In this document: positions 8,870-18,084 of the stretch, one piece after another
Layout: the number at the start of each line of letters is the position of its first letter
Numbering within the stretch: the stretch's first letter is position 1
DNA from: VAYN01 sp964540905
GTDB taxonomy: Bacteria; Actinomycetota; Thermoleophilia; Solirubrobacterales; 70-9
Direction: 5' to 3'
Assembly: GCA_964540905.1 (NCBI GenBank)
Contig: CAZIOS010000002.1
Location: forward strand, 62,001 to 126,000
Length of the DNA stretch: 64,000 bases
Translations under genes and position numbers: made by a program
Notes under the pieces: model-generated
Database searches by the model: none
What the model was told of the DNA's origin: nothing
Seen by the model: the letters and a program-made list of their open reading frames with translations, nothing else

Positions 8870-9385
8870 CTCTTCCGAGGTGGGCGCCGCACTGTCGGCA
8901 GTGGAGCTGAGGGGATTCGAACCCCTGGCCTCCGCCGTGCCACGGCGGCGCTCTGCCAGCTGAGCTACAGCCCCGAGGCGATACTTGTCCGCCAAGTTTA
9001 GTGCTGCTCGTTGTCCGTTTCTAGCCGGCGCAAGACGTAACTGCACGGCACTCTGACCGGCGACGATATCGATTGGCACGAGAAAGCACTGATCTAGGTC
9101 TTCGCAATAGATGCCGATGGCGTCAACCTCATCAGCGGAATACTGACGCCGAATGTAACCATCCGGACCCCGGCGGCTCGAAGTCAAGCTCACCGCGACG
9201 ACATCGCCTGACCTCTTGCCCCACTTGCACTGCACTCGCAGGAGCTGACCACCGATTCCCAGCACGAGGTCATAGCGCTCATGCTCCGTCAGCGGCTTGA
9301 GGACGGAGAGACCCAGCTTGGCCGCCTCCATCGCGACCGCCAGCTCAGCAACGTTGCCCTTCCGGTTGGGGTCGTGATCGAACAT
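8723..9385 (-). CDS. PD-(D/E)XK endonuclease (I-Ssp6803I/PDDEXK_5-like) in a frame running through tRNA-Ala
   Basis: Residues 1 to about 135 look like the PDDEXK_5 family, which includes the tRNA-intron homing nuclease I-Ssp6803I: KGNVAELAVAMEAAKLGL, then the catalytic ERYDLVL...LLRVQCKWG (D and Q-C-K), then YSADEVDAIGIYCEDLDQCF and LVPIDI. The frame has no stop before tRNA-Ala; it translates the tRNA (AVAQLAERRRGTAEARGSNP is tRNA sequence, not a protein domain) and goes on into a Phd-antitoxin-like tail to 8723. The 9000-9420 stretch is visibly more A/T-rich than its neighbours, suggesting transfer. ATG 9385 is preferred to TTG 9421. Whether the fused product exists is doubtful, because tRNA processing would cut the mRNA. 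Confidence 0.6.
   Translation of the reverse strand: MFDHDPNRKGNVAELAVAMEAAKLGLSVLKPLTEHERYDLVLGIGGQLLRVQCKWGKRSGDVVAVSLTSSRRGPDGYIRRQYSADEVDAIGIYCEDLDQCFLVPIDIVAGQSAVQLRLAPARNGQRAALNLADKYRLGAVAQLAERRRGTAEARGSNPLSSTADSAAPTSEEVGAHEFRNHFGYYMERAAGGREILVRRRGRPYARLCPALKSTAAAADA
8861..8888 (-). terminator. perfect 12-bp hairpin with GGAA (GNRA) loop 13 nt after tRNA-Ala
   Basis: GGCGCCCACCTC-GGAA-GAGGTGGGCGCC. It begins 13 nt after the tRNA 3' end on the same strand. No U-tract follows, so it is not a textbook intrinsic terminator. It could stop or trim the tRNA transcript. It also codes for the start of the Phd-like module. Confidence 0.5.
8902..8974 (-). tRNA. tRNA-Ala (anticodon GGC)
   Basis: Cloverleaf on the minus strand: acceptor GGGGCTG pairs with CAGCTCC (one G-U), D arm GTAGCTCAGCTGGCAGAGC, anticodon arm CCGCC-GTGGCAC-GGCGG with anticodon GGC (decodes GCC), T arm AGGGG-TTCGAAT-CCCCT, discriminator A. 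The CCA end is not encoded. The gene lies fully inside an open frame on the same strand. Confidence 0.97.
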
Positions 9386-9461
9386 ATGTTCGCAGACAAT
9401 ACACCTAGGAGTAGAGGGCAAGCACCCGCAGGGCCCGCCAATGACGCCGCAAACAAAGGGA

Positions 9462-10199
9462 CTAAGCGGCCTGCTGCTCGGAGCCGCCCGGGTCCTCGTC
9501 GACGTCGAGGATCAGGTTGTCGGGGGCGGTGTGGCGAACCTTGAAGTCGAGCGTCGAGAGCTGCTCGAGCTCGCGCAGCAGCTCGGTCGGCTCGTCGAGG
9601 CGCATCGAGAGGGTCGCGCGGCCCTCGGAGAAGCGTTCGACCGAGATCTCGGAGGCGCCGAGCTGGCCGACCGCGTCCTCGAACCCGACCAGCTGAGAGA
9701 AGTCCCCGAGCGGGCCGATCTCGAGCTTGACCTCGCCCTCGAAGAGCCCGTAGGCGGGCGCCGCGGCGCCCTCGCCGTTCGGGCTTGCCGCGGCGGCGGG
9801 GGCGGCTCCGGGGTGGGCCTCGGTCAGCGCCTGCACCCGGCGGCTGACCTCGACCGCCTCGCGCAGCGCCTTCATCCGGATCCTGGTCGCCTGGCCGCGG
9901 GCCTGGGCCTGGATCTCCTCGAGCCGGCCCGAGATCGCGTCGAGCGAGGCAATGCTGCGCTCCTGGCGCTCGTCGGCTTCGCGCAGGCGCTCGCTGAGAC
10001 TGCGGATCTCGCGCTCGCGCTCGATCACCATCCCCGAGAGCGAGGCGGTCTCCCGCTCCAGCTCGGCGCCCGCCTCGACCTCCTTGCCGAGGGCGGAGAC
10101 GCGCCGCTCCAGGGCCTTGATCCGCCCGTCCCGCGTGAAGATCGCCGCGTCCACATCGGGGCGACGGTAGCCGAACAGCGACCGCTTGAAGCTACCCAT
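9462..10199 (-). CDS. DivIVA-like coiled-coil protein
   Basis: Cytoplasmic protein of 245 aa. It begins MGSFKRSLFGYRRPDVDAAI, resembling the N-terminal membrane-binding turn of DivIVA/GpsB proteins (FGY followed by a short helix). Residues 25-130 form a strongly charged coiled coil, followed by an Ala/Pro linker. The C-terminal 90 residues form an acidic beta/alpha segment (KLEIGPLGDFSQLVGFEDAV, LSMRLDEPTELLRELEQLS) that I do not recognise. ATG 10199 is preferred over a longer frame because TACGGT sits 7 nt upstream. It may act at poles or septum, but this is inferred from the N-terminus only. Confidence 0.6.
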   Translation of the reverse strand: MGSFKRSLFGYRRPDVDAAIFTRDGRIKALERRVSALGKEVEAGAELERETASLSGMVIEREREIRSLSERLREADERQERSIASLDAISGRLEEIQAQARGQATRIRMKALREAVEVSRRVQALTEAHPGAAPAAAASPNGEGAAAPAYGLFEGEVKLEIGPLGDFSQLVGFEDAVGQLGASEISVERFSEGRATLSMRLDEPTELLRELEQLSTLDFKVRHTAPDNLILDVDEDPGGSEQQAA

Positions 10200-10206
10200 G
10201 CGCGGC

Positions 10207-10212
10207 ACCGTA
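10207..10212 (-). promoter_or_regulatory. -10 hexamer before the DivIVA-like gene
   Basis: TACGGT on the minus strand, 7 nt before ATG 10199. It supports that start and suggests a leaderless transcript separate from rsfS. Confidence 0.45.
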
Positions 10213-10233
10213 CGGGTGCCCTCGGACGGCAAT

Positions 10234-10623
10234 TCAGGCGCTGGCGGCGGAGGGCTCTTCGGGCGCCCCGAGGTCGAGCTCGAGCCGCGGCGCCTCACGC
10301 CAGAGGTCCTCGAGCTGGTAGCGGTCGCGCGCCTCGGCGGTGAAGATGTGGAGGACGCAGTCGAGGTAGTCGAGGACGACCCAGCCGTCTTCGCCACCGC
10401 CGTCGACGCCGCCGGGCAGCAGCGCCATCTCGCGCTTCACCCGCACCCTGACCTCGTCGACGATCGCCCGCGCCTGGCGCTCGTTGCGGGCGGTGCAGAT
10501 CACCAGGAAGTCGGTGTAGGAGACGAGCTCGCGCATGTCGAGGGCGACGATCTCCGCCGCCTTTTTCGCGTCGGCGAGCTCGGCCAGGCGCTGGGCCAGC
10601 GGCTGCGAGTGCGGCGCGCTCAC
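10234..10623 (-). CDS. rsfS: ribosomal silencing factor RsfS (Iojap family)
   Basis: Binds L14 on the 50S subunit and blocks subunit joining in starvation (129 aa). Family features seen: KKAAEIVALDMRELVSYTDF, VICTARNERQARAIVDEV and GWVVLDYLDCVLHIFTAEAR. The GTG start overlaps the nadD stop (GTGA), so the two are translationally coupled, the usual nadD-rsfS pairing. Confidence 0.95.
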   Translation of the reverse strand: MSAPHSQPLAQRLAELADAKKAAEIVALDMRELVSYTDFLVICTARNERQARAIVDEVRVRVKREMALLPGGVDGGGEDGWVVLDYLDCVLHIFTAEARDRYQLEDLWREAPRLELDLGAPEEPSAASA

Positions 10624-11223
10624 GCGTAGATCCCCTTCTCCTCGATGAAGCGGGCGACCGGCTCCGGCACCAGGTAGCGCAGCGGCCGTCCCGCCGCCGC
10701 CCGCTCCCGCACCGCCGAGGAGGAGACGCCGAACTGCGGCATCTCCAGCATCGTCGCTCGCCCGTCGCAGCCGAGGCTGCGCATCACCGCCGCCACCTCG
10801 GTGTCGGAGACGCCGGCCCGGCGGGCCACCGCCAGCCGCGCCAGCTCGGCCACGCGCTCGGGGTTGCGCCAGCTCTCGAGGCCCACGGCGGCGTCCGCAC
10901 CCATCACGAACACCAGCTCCGTGTCTCCTCGTTCCTTGGCAAGCAGTTCCAAGGTCTCATACGTGTAGGACGGCCCCTCGCGGTCGACCTCGAGGCTGGA
11001 GACCGAGAAGCGGGCGTCGTCGGCGGCGGCGAGGCGGGTCATCGTCATCCGCAGCTCGCGGCCGGGGTCGTCGGCGATCCGCTTGTGCGGGGCGTCGCCG
11101 GTCGGGACCAGGATCACCTCGCTGAGCCCGAGCTGCCAGAGCGCCTCCTGGGCCAGCGCCAGGTGGCCGAGGTGGGGCGGGTTGAAGGCCGACCCCAGCA
11201 CCCCGATGCCGGCGCCCTCGGAG

Positions 11224-11231
<8 letters not shown>
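10620..11231 (-). CDS. nadD: nicotinate-nucleotide adenylyltransferase
   Basis: Makes deamido-NAD from nicotinate mononucleotide and ATP (203 aa). Nucleotidyltransferase motif GSAFNPPHLGHLALAQEA, PTGDAPHK, and the C-terminal FGVSSSAVRERAAAGRPLRYLV are clear. The start overlaps the end of proA by 8 bp and the stop overlaps rsfS, so proA-nadD-rsfS is a tight operon. Confidence 0.95.
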
Positions 11232-12489
<1,258 letters not shown>

Positions 12490-12501
12490 GCCGACAAGGG
12501 T

Positions 12502-12527
12502 AGCTAGGAGTCGGGGGTGCCCTAGCT
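12502..12527 (-). terminator. inverted repeat between proB and proA
   Basis: AGCTAGG (12502-12508) and CCTAGCT (12521-12527) flank a 12-nt loop with GTCGGGGGTGCCC, a string similar to one in both 119-bp palindromes. Possible weak terminator of proB. No U-tract. Confidence 0.3.
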
Positions 12528-12534
12528 TCGTCCC

Positions 12535-13623
12535 TCAGAGCAGCACGAAGCGGTCGCGATGGACGACCTCGTCCGCCGCCCCGGGCAGCACCGCGCGCGC
12601 CTGCTCGGTCTTCATCCCCAGGACCTGCGCCATCTCGCGGGCGGAGAGCTCGGCGATGCCTTTGCCGATCGCCTCGCCGCCGAGCGCGACCTCGACCGCG
12701 TCGCCGGCGTCGAAGTCGCCCTCGACGGCGACGATCCCGACCGGCAGCAGGCTGGAGCCGCGCTCGCGCAGGACCCTGGCGGCGCCCTCGTCGACCGCGA
12801 TCCGGCCCTGGGCCGGCTTCGCGTACTTGAGCCAGAGCTTGAAGCTGGAGGCCCTACCCGCCTGGGCGGCGAAGCGGGTGCCGCCGGGCTCGCCGGCGGC
12901 GGCGCGGGTCAGCGTGCCGGGCTCGGTGCCATTGCAGATCGTCGCCGGGATGCCGGCCTCGCTCGCCATCTCGGCCGCGGCGACCTTGCTGCGCATGCCG
13001 CCGGAGCCGAAGGCGGAGGTGCGGTCGCCGATCTGCAGACCCGCCAGCTCGGAGAAGTCGCCGACCTCGGCGATCGGGGCGGCGTCCGGCTGCAGCTGCG
13101 GATCGGCGGCGTAGAGGCCGTCGACGTTGGTCAGCAGCACCAGCAGCCGCGCCTCCAGCAGCAGCGCCACCTGGGCGGCGAGGAAATCGTTGTCGCCGAA
13201 GCTGATCTCGTCGGTGGCGGTGGTGTCGTTCTCGTTGACCACCGGCACCACCCCCCACTCGACCAGCCGCCGCAGCGTCTGGCGGGCGTTGAGGTAGTGG
13301 CGGCGGGCGCCGATGTCGGCGGCGGTCAGCAGCACCTGCGCCGCCCGCGTGCCGTGGCACCCGAGCCGGCTCTCGTAAGCGCGAAAGAGATCGCCCTGGC
13401 CCACCGCCGAGCAGGCCTGCAGCTCGTCCATCGCCCGCGGCCGCGCCGACAGCCCCAGCAGCCGCATCCCCCGTGCGATCGCCCCCGAGGTCACCATCAC
13501 CACCCGCTCCCCGCCCTGCTCCAGGGCGCCGACCTGCTCGCAGACCGAATCGAGCACGTCCGCGCGCAACTCACCGTCGTCGGCGGCGACGATCGAGGAG
13601 CCGAGCTTGACGATTAGGGTCAC
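12535..13623 (-). CDS. proB: glutamate 5-kinase with PUA domain
   Basis: First committed step of proline synthesis, phosphorylating glutamate (362 aa). The amino-acid kinase domain has KLGSSIV, VMVTSGAIARGM, VNENDTTATDEISFGDND and FGSGGMRSKVAAA; a PUA domain occupies about res 275-350 (GRIAVDEGAARVLRERG). Such enzymes are usually feedback-inhibited by proline. The GTG at 13623 is preferred to a TTG 9 bp upstream because TACTTT lies 7 nt before it. Confidence 0.95.
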   Translation of the reverse strand: MTLIVKLGSSIVAADDGELRADVLDSVCEQVGALEQGGERVVMVTSGAIARGMRLLGLSARPRAMDELQACSAVGQGDLFRAYESRLGCHGTRAAQVLLTAADIGARRHYLNARQTLRRLVEWGVVPVVNENDTTATDEISFGDNDFLAAQVALLLEARLLVLLTNVDGLYAADPQLQPDAAPIAEVGDFSELAGLQIGDRTSAFGSGGMRSKVAAAEMASEAGIPATICNGTEPGTLTRAAAGEPGGTRFAAQAGRASSFKLWLKYAKPAQGRIAVDEGAARVLRERGSSLLPVGIVAVEGDFDAGDAVEVALGGEAIGKGIAELSAREMAQVLGMKTEQARAVLPGAADEVVHRDRFVLL

Positions 13624-13665
13624 GGCGAGCAAAGTAGCCGAGACGCCAGCGGCCAGGGGGAACGA

Positions 13666-14040
13666 TCAGGCGATCGCCAGCTGGACCAAGACGGCGAGCG
13701 CCATCATCGAGCCCCCCACCGCAACCCAGAAGAGCTCGACATGCCTGACCTGACTGGGAGGCAGTTCGAGACCGCCTCGCTCGCGCCAGACAACCACTGA
13801 CTTGCCGATCGTCCCGCCAAGCACGATCCCAGCCAGGAGGTACTGCAGCGGCGGCCAGAGATGAATCAGGGAAAGGAAATCGGCGAGGAACACCAGTCCG
13901 GCTAAGGGCAGCATCCACCCGTATAGATCCGGCAGGCGCCCGGGTCTCCCCCCTGCCGCGCGCCGCGGCTCCGCCGAAGCTCCGTCGTCCGCCTGCCCCC
14001 ACTCGAGAGCATGGCCAGGTCTGCTGACAAAGAGTTTCAT
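13666..14040 (-). CDS. small three-helix membrane protein, unknown
   Basis: 124 aa, starting MKLFVSRPGHALEWGQADDG, with a polar N-terminal third followed by three hydrophobic segments (LPLAGLVFLADFL, LQYLLAGIVLGGTIG, LFWVAVGGSMMALAVLVQLA). No family recognised. It lies between obgE and proB on the same strand, 53 bp after the obgE stop. Confidence 0.65.
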   Translation of the reverse strand: MKLFVSRPGHALEWGQADDGASAEPRRAAGGRPGRLPDLYGWMLPLAGLVFLADFLSLIHLWPPLQYLLAGIVLGGTIGKSVVVWRERGGLELPPSQVRHVELFWVAVGGSMMALAVLVQLAIA

Positions 14041-14093
14041 CGTTTCGGATGTTAGCTCGGCGAGCACAGCGATGCCGGGAGCGACCAGATGAT

Positions 14094-15386
14094 CTAGATG
14101 TGCAGCTCGAACTCGTGCTCGCCGATGCGGACGTCGTCGCCGGGCTCGAAGCCGGCCTTGGTCAGGGCGGCGATGACACCGATCTCGACCAAGCGCTGCT
14201 CGAGATAGGCGAGCGCCTCCTCGTTCTTGGTGTCGTGGCGCTCGAAGAGCAGCTCGACGCCGCGGCCCTGGACGCGGAAGCCACCGTCGTCCTCGCGCTC
14301 GACCCAGTAGCCGCCCTCGCCGGCGGGACGGTAGACGCGGTGCTCGGCCTCGAACTCGCTCGCCGGGCCCGCCGCCGTGGCGGCGGCGGGCGGTGCGGTC
14401 TCCGGCAGCGCCGCCAGCACCCGCCGGCGCAGCTCGCCGAGCCCCTCGCCGGTGGCCGAGGAGATCGCGACGACGCCGAGGGCGCGGTCGCCGAGCCGCC
14501 GCTCCCACTCCAGCCGCGCCGCCTCGACCACGGCGGGCTCGAGCAGGTCGCGCTTGCTCAGCGCCACCAGCTCCGGCAGCAACTCCAGCCCGGCCCCGTG
14601 CGCCGAGAGCTCGGCGCGCACGGTCTCGTAGTTGGCCCAGGGGTCCCCCTCCAGGGGCGCCAGGTCGACCAGGTGGACCAGCATCGCGCAGCGCTCGACG
14701 TGGGCGAGGAACTCGTGGCCGAGGCCGGCACCCTCGGCGGCGCCCTCGATCAGCCCCGGGATGTCGGCGACGACCGCCTGGCGGTCCTCGTCCTCGAGCG
14801 TCCCCAAAACCGGCGAGATCGTCGTGAACGGGTAGTCGGCGATCTTCGGGGCGGCCCGCGTCAGCCTCCCCAGCAGCGAGGACTTGCCGGCGTTCGGCAG
14901 CCCGACCAAGCCGACGTCGGCCAGCAGCTTCAGCCGCAGCTCGATCCAGTCGGCCTCGCCGCCGGTACCCTGCTCGGCGAAGCGCGGCGCCTGCCGGGTC
15001 GAGGTCGTGAAGCGCCTGTTGCCGTGGCCGCCGCGACCGCCATGGGCGACCACCGCCCGCTGCCCCGGCTCGACCAGATCCACCGCACTGCCGTCCACCG
15101 TCGTCGCCTGCGTCCCCGCCGGCACCGGGATCGCCAGCTCCTCCCCCCGCCCCCCGTGCCGGTTCGACCCTTCCCCGTGCCTGCCCCGCTGCCCGCGGAA
15201 GTGCTTGCTCCCTTTCAGCGCAGCCAGATCGCGCTTCGACGGATCGCAGACCAGCACCACGTCCCCCCCATGCCCTCCGTCCCCACCGTCGGGACCGCCC
15301 CGCGGCACGTGCGCCTCGCGGCGAAACGAGACGCACCCGTTTCCCCCGGCCCCGCCCTCAACCCAGATTTTCGCGCGGTCGTACAT
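14094..15386 (-). CDS. obgE: Obg/CgtA GTPase
   Basis: Essential GTPase of 50S assembly and stress response (430 aa). Gly-rich Obg domain (GGAGGNGCVSFRREAHVPRG), G1 GLPNAGKSSLL, G3 DIPGLIEGA, G5 ISSATGEG, and a C-terminal OCT domain ending near EHEFELHI. The G4 motif reads LSKRD rather than the usual NKxD, an Asn-to-Ser change at the guanine-recognition site. The gene normally follows rpmA directly; here two restriction-modification-like genes lie in between. Confidence 0.95.
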   Translation of the reverse strand: MYDRAKIWVEGGAGGNGCVSFRREAHVPRGGPDGGDGGHGGDVVLVCDPSKRDLAALKGSKHFRGQRGRHGEGSNRHGGRGEELAIPVPAGTQATTVDGSAVDLVEPGQRAVVAHGGRGGHGNRRFTTSTRQAPRFAEQGTGGEADWIELRLKLLADVGLVGLPNAGKSSLLGRLTRAAPKIADYPFTTISPVLGTLEDEDRQAVVADIPGLIEGAAEGAGLGHEFLAHVERCAMLVHLVDLAPLEGDPWANYETVRAELSAHGAGLELLPELVALSKRDLLEPAVVEAARLEWERRLGDRALGVVAISSATGEGLGELRRRVLAALPETAPPAAATAAGPASEFEAEHRVYRPAGEGGYWVEREDDGGFRVQGRGVELLFERHDTKNEEALAYLEQRLVEIGVIAALTKAGFEPGDDVRIGEHEFELHI

Positions 15387-15414
15387 CGACGCGACAGATG
15401 GTGACGGAGATTCG

Positions 15415-17046
15415 CTAAGCGGCCCGCGCCGCCGTGGCCGGCAGGAAGAGCTCGTTGAGCCGGCGCCCGACCTCTTCCTCGATCCCCCGTCCGTTCATCG
15501 CTTCGGTCAGCAGGCGCTCGACCAACACCGCTGCCTCCGCGCGCTGGGACTCTGACGCCCAGTGTGGATAGGGAAGGCGCTCGATGTCCTTCCCCTGGAT
15601 GTTCCGCGTGTGGTTGATCACCGTCTTCAGGAGATCGGTCGCCAGGTCGGTCTGCAGCCAGCCGAGAATCAGGAACAGCTCGCGACGCGGAACCCCCTCG
15701 CGCAGGAAGGCGCAGGGCGCGCCGCTGTCGAGAATGAACCCCGGCGGCAGATAGCGGGCGTTGATCCGAGGCGCGACGAGCTGCCAGGTGATGCCCTCGC
15801 GTTCGAAGAAGGGCTTGCCCCCGACACCGTGCAGATACCACGGCCCGTCCCGCTTGAAGGTCAGGACCGCCTCCCCCTCGTCCTTCCAGTAGACGACGTG
15901 GGTGGGATTGGCGTAGAGGCGACCGGAGCTGGCCTTGTTGTAGAGCCGGTAGTCGGGGTGCGGAAATCGCAGCCGCCGCGGTGAGGGCCGCTCGGCCACG
16001 CGGACCGCCCGGCGCGTCTCACCCCGGCGCTCGGCGTCGACAGCCTTTTCCCGCAGCCGCGGCGAAAGCCGGCCCAGGCGCGCCCGTTCGAGCTCGCCCG
16101 CCAGCGTGACCGGCCGCTCGAAGCGCTTGAAGTCGTAGGGCTCCAGGAACGTCCCGTCCGGCTCGAGCTCTCGCACGAACCACTCGTTCCGCCCGATCGT
16201 CATCCCCCCCGAGGCGACCACGAACTCGCCCAGCGTCGGGCCCTCGAAGTAACCGAGGTGCTCCGCCCGGATGCCCCAGGAGAAGTTGCCGGTGCGCTCC
16301 ATCGCCGCCCGCGACACCCGCTCGCCACGCACCCAGGCCGCGTCCCCCGCCGGACCGCAGATCAGGTCGAGAACCACCATCGGCTGCTTGGTGTCGTCGA
16401 ACGCCGCCCCAACTTCCTCGACGCTGACCAACCCCGAATCGACGAGCAGCTCACGCAGACCCCTCATCGTCTTGATCGTCAGGAAGGTGTCGCTGCAGAT
16501 TAGGCGCAGGCGACCACCGGGAGCGAGCTCCTCGATCGCCTTGGCGACGAAGAACGAGTAGGTCTCCTTCTTCAGCTTGTGGTCTCGATAGTTGCCGTAG
16601 CGGCGGTCGAGCGAGTCCTCGATCTCAGCGTCGAAGGTGCCACCGAAGGGCGGGTTGCCGATCACCAGGTCGTAGCCAGGAAACGATTCGTCGGGAAAGG
16701 AGCGGAAATAGTCGCCCCGGCGCAGGTTGTGCCCCTCGGGCAACGGCCCCCAGCGCGCCTCGATCGCCGCCACCGCCTCCGCGTAGAAATCGCGGTCCAG
16801 CTCGAAGCCGTAGAGGCACTCGGTCATCACCCGCTCGAACCGAGCCCGTGCCGACCCTCGCCGCACGGCGACCAGGCGCTCGATCAGCGGCAGCAGGAAG
16901 CTCCCCTTGCCGAAGGAGGGCTCGAGCACCCTCATCCCCGGCTCCAGCACGAGCTCGCCGACCAGGCGCTCGGCCAGGGCGGTCGGGGTCATGAACTGCC
17001 CGCGCTGCCGCTTGACCGGTCGACCCCGCTTGGCGCTGCGGATCAT
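15415..17046 (-). CDS. N6-adenine DNA methyltransferase (type II, M.TaqI-like)
   Basis: SAM-dependent methyltransferase of 543 aa. Motif X-like QRGQFMTPTALAERLV precedes motif I VLEPSFGKGSFLL (res 41-53), and the catalytic motif IV is NPPF (res 132-135). The C-terminal half probably holds the target-recognition domain (NIQGKDIERLPYP near the end is typical of the family). The ATG overlaps the stop of the upstream gene (TGATG), so the two are coupled. With the upstream gene it forms a probable restriction-modification cassette between rpmA and obgE. Confidence 0.85.
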   Translation of the reverse strand: MIRSAKRGRPVKRQRGQFMTPTALAERLVGELVLEPGMRVLEPSFGKGSFLLPLIERLVAVRRGSARARFERVMTECLYGFELDRDFYAEAVAAIEARWGPLPEGHNLRRGDYFRSFPDESFPGYDLVIGNPPFGGTFDAEIEDSLDRRYGNYRDHKLKKETYSFFVAKAIEELAPGGRLRLICSDTFLTIKTMRGLRELLVDSGLVSVEEVGAAFDDTKQPMVVLDLICGPAGDAAWVRGERVSRAAMERTGNFSWGIRAEHLGYFEGPTLGEFVVASGGMTIGRNEWFVRELEPDGTFLEPYDFKRFERPVTLAGELERARLGRLSPRLREKAVDAERRGETRRAVRVAERPSPRRLRFPHPDYRLYNKASSGRLYANPTHVVYWKDEGEAVLTFKRDGPWYLHGVGGKPFFEREGITWQLVAPRINARYLPPGFILDSGAPCAFLREGVPRRELFLILGWLQTDLATDLLKTVINHTRNIQGKDIERLPYPHWASESQRAEAAVLVERLLTEAMNGRGIEEEVGRRLNELFLPATAARAA

Positions 17047-17759
17047 CAATCCGCCGCCGAGATCCGCAGCTTCCCCTGGTCGACCGCAAGCGTGGGGTCG
17101 AAGGCCTTGGCACGGGTCTCGAGCGCACGCAGGTCGCGCGCCCGTTTCGCAGTGAGGCGCCTGTTGCCGTCGCGGCGCATCTCGACCAGCCGCCCCATCG
17201 CCTCCTCCGCTGACAGTCGCCGCGGGCGCGGGCCGCCGGCGACGTGCTGGTAGAAGGAGGCGCTCTTGAGCATGATCTGGCCGGGTCCCGCGTCGAAGTG
17301 CATGAAGTCGAGGTAGTCGAGGATGTTGACCAGCAGCACGTGAGGGGTGTAGCCGCTGCCGTTCTCCTCGAAGCGGATCAGGAGCAGCCAGTAGGAATCG
17401 ATCAGGTGCGAGACCAGGCCCCGGGTCAGCTTCGTGAGGGAGACCATGTTCGGCTGGCCCTTCTTACCCGCGACGCTGGCCTTGACGTTGATCGGATTGC
17501 AGATCCGCGGCCGGCCGGAGCGCAGCCAGACGTCGCCCATGCTGCGGACCAGCTGCTTGCCGCGGCGGTCCCGCTCGAAGGCGACGGCGTATTTCTCCGC
17601 CGTCAGGCATTTCAGCGTCTGTTCCTCGACGTAGTCGGCAACCCGGTGCCCGCGCTCCTTGCCGCTGCAAATTTCCCGGAAGCGAGCGGAGCGAACCCCG
17701 CGCTCCCACCAGCGCTGAGCGCTGGCGACAACTCGTTTCTGGTCCGCGGCGGAGATCAA
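17046..17759 (-). CDS. putative restriction endonuclease partner of the methyltransferase
   Basis: 237 aa, no family recognised with certainty. A PD-(D/E)XK-like core is visible: MGDVWLRSG (candidate catalytic Asp), then NPINVKAS (candidate N-x-K in place of E-x-K), then GQPNMVSLTKLTRGL. Only this gene and the methyltransferase share the cassette and they overlap (TGATG), the normal design of a type II system. TTG start, with TAGCGT (17769-17774) 9 nt upstream, so the cassette seems to carry its own promoter. It could also be a non-nuclease accessory protein. Confidence 0.55.
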   Translation of the reverse strand: MISAADQKRVVASAQRWWERGVRSARFREICSGKERGHRVADYVEEQTLKCLTAEKYAVAFERDRRGKQLVRSMGDVWLRSGRPRICNPINVKASVAGKKGQPNMVSLTKLTRGLVSHLIDSYWLLLIRFEENGSGYTPHVLLVNILDYLDFMHFDAGPGQIMLKSASFYQHVAGGPRPRRLSAEEAMGRLVEMRRDGNRRLTAKRARDLRALETRAKAFDPTLAVDQGKLRISAAD

Positions 17760-17768
17760 GACGCCGAG

Positions 17769-17774
17769 ACGCTA
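17769..17774 (-). promoter_or_regulatory. -10 hexamer of the restriction-modification cassette
   Basis: TAGCGT on the minus strand, 9 nt before the TTG at 17759. It suggests the inserted genes, and perhaps obgE downstream, can be read from here rather than only from the ribosomal protein promoter. Confidence 0.4.
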
Positions 17775-17829
17775 GTGCACGAGGACGACGCGACCCGCGG
17801 CGCCGCGCCGACCCAGACGGCGCAGTCGC

Positions 17830-18084
17830 TCAGCCCTCGGCGAGAACGCGAATCGTGCGGCCCTTGCGGGCGGTGAAGAAGTCGACCTTGCCAGCCCGGG
17901 TCGCGAAGATCGTGTGATCGCGCCCCAGTCCGGTGCCCTCGCCGGGCCAGAACTTGGTGCCGCGCTGGCGGACGATGATCTCGCCGCCGCTGACCTGCTG
18001 CCCGGCGAAGACCTTGACGCCGAGCATGTTCGGGTTGGATTCGCGCCCGTTGCGGCTGGAACCGAGCCCTTTCTTATGAGCCAT
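17830..18084 (-). CDS. rpmA: 50S ribosomal protein L27
   Basis: 84 aa. It begins MAHKKGLGSSRNGRESNPN and contains GTKFWPGEGTGLGRDHTIFA, both diagnostic for L27. There is no cleavable N-terminal extension of the Firmicutes kind. Its start overlaps the end of rplU by 11 nt and is preceded by GGAGGAGGG. Confidence 0.97.
   Translation of the reverse strand: MAHKKGLGSSRNGRESNPNMLGVKVFAGQQVSGGEIIVRQRGTKFWPGEGTGLGRDHTIFATRAGKVDFFTARKGRTIRVLAEG

Noticed and set aside
8902..8974. Protein segment AVAQLAERRRGTAEARGSNP as a domain
   Set aside because: It is the translation of tRNA-Ala, a known annotation artefact.
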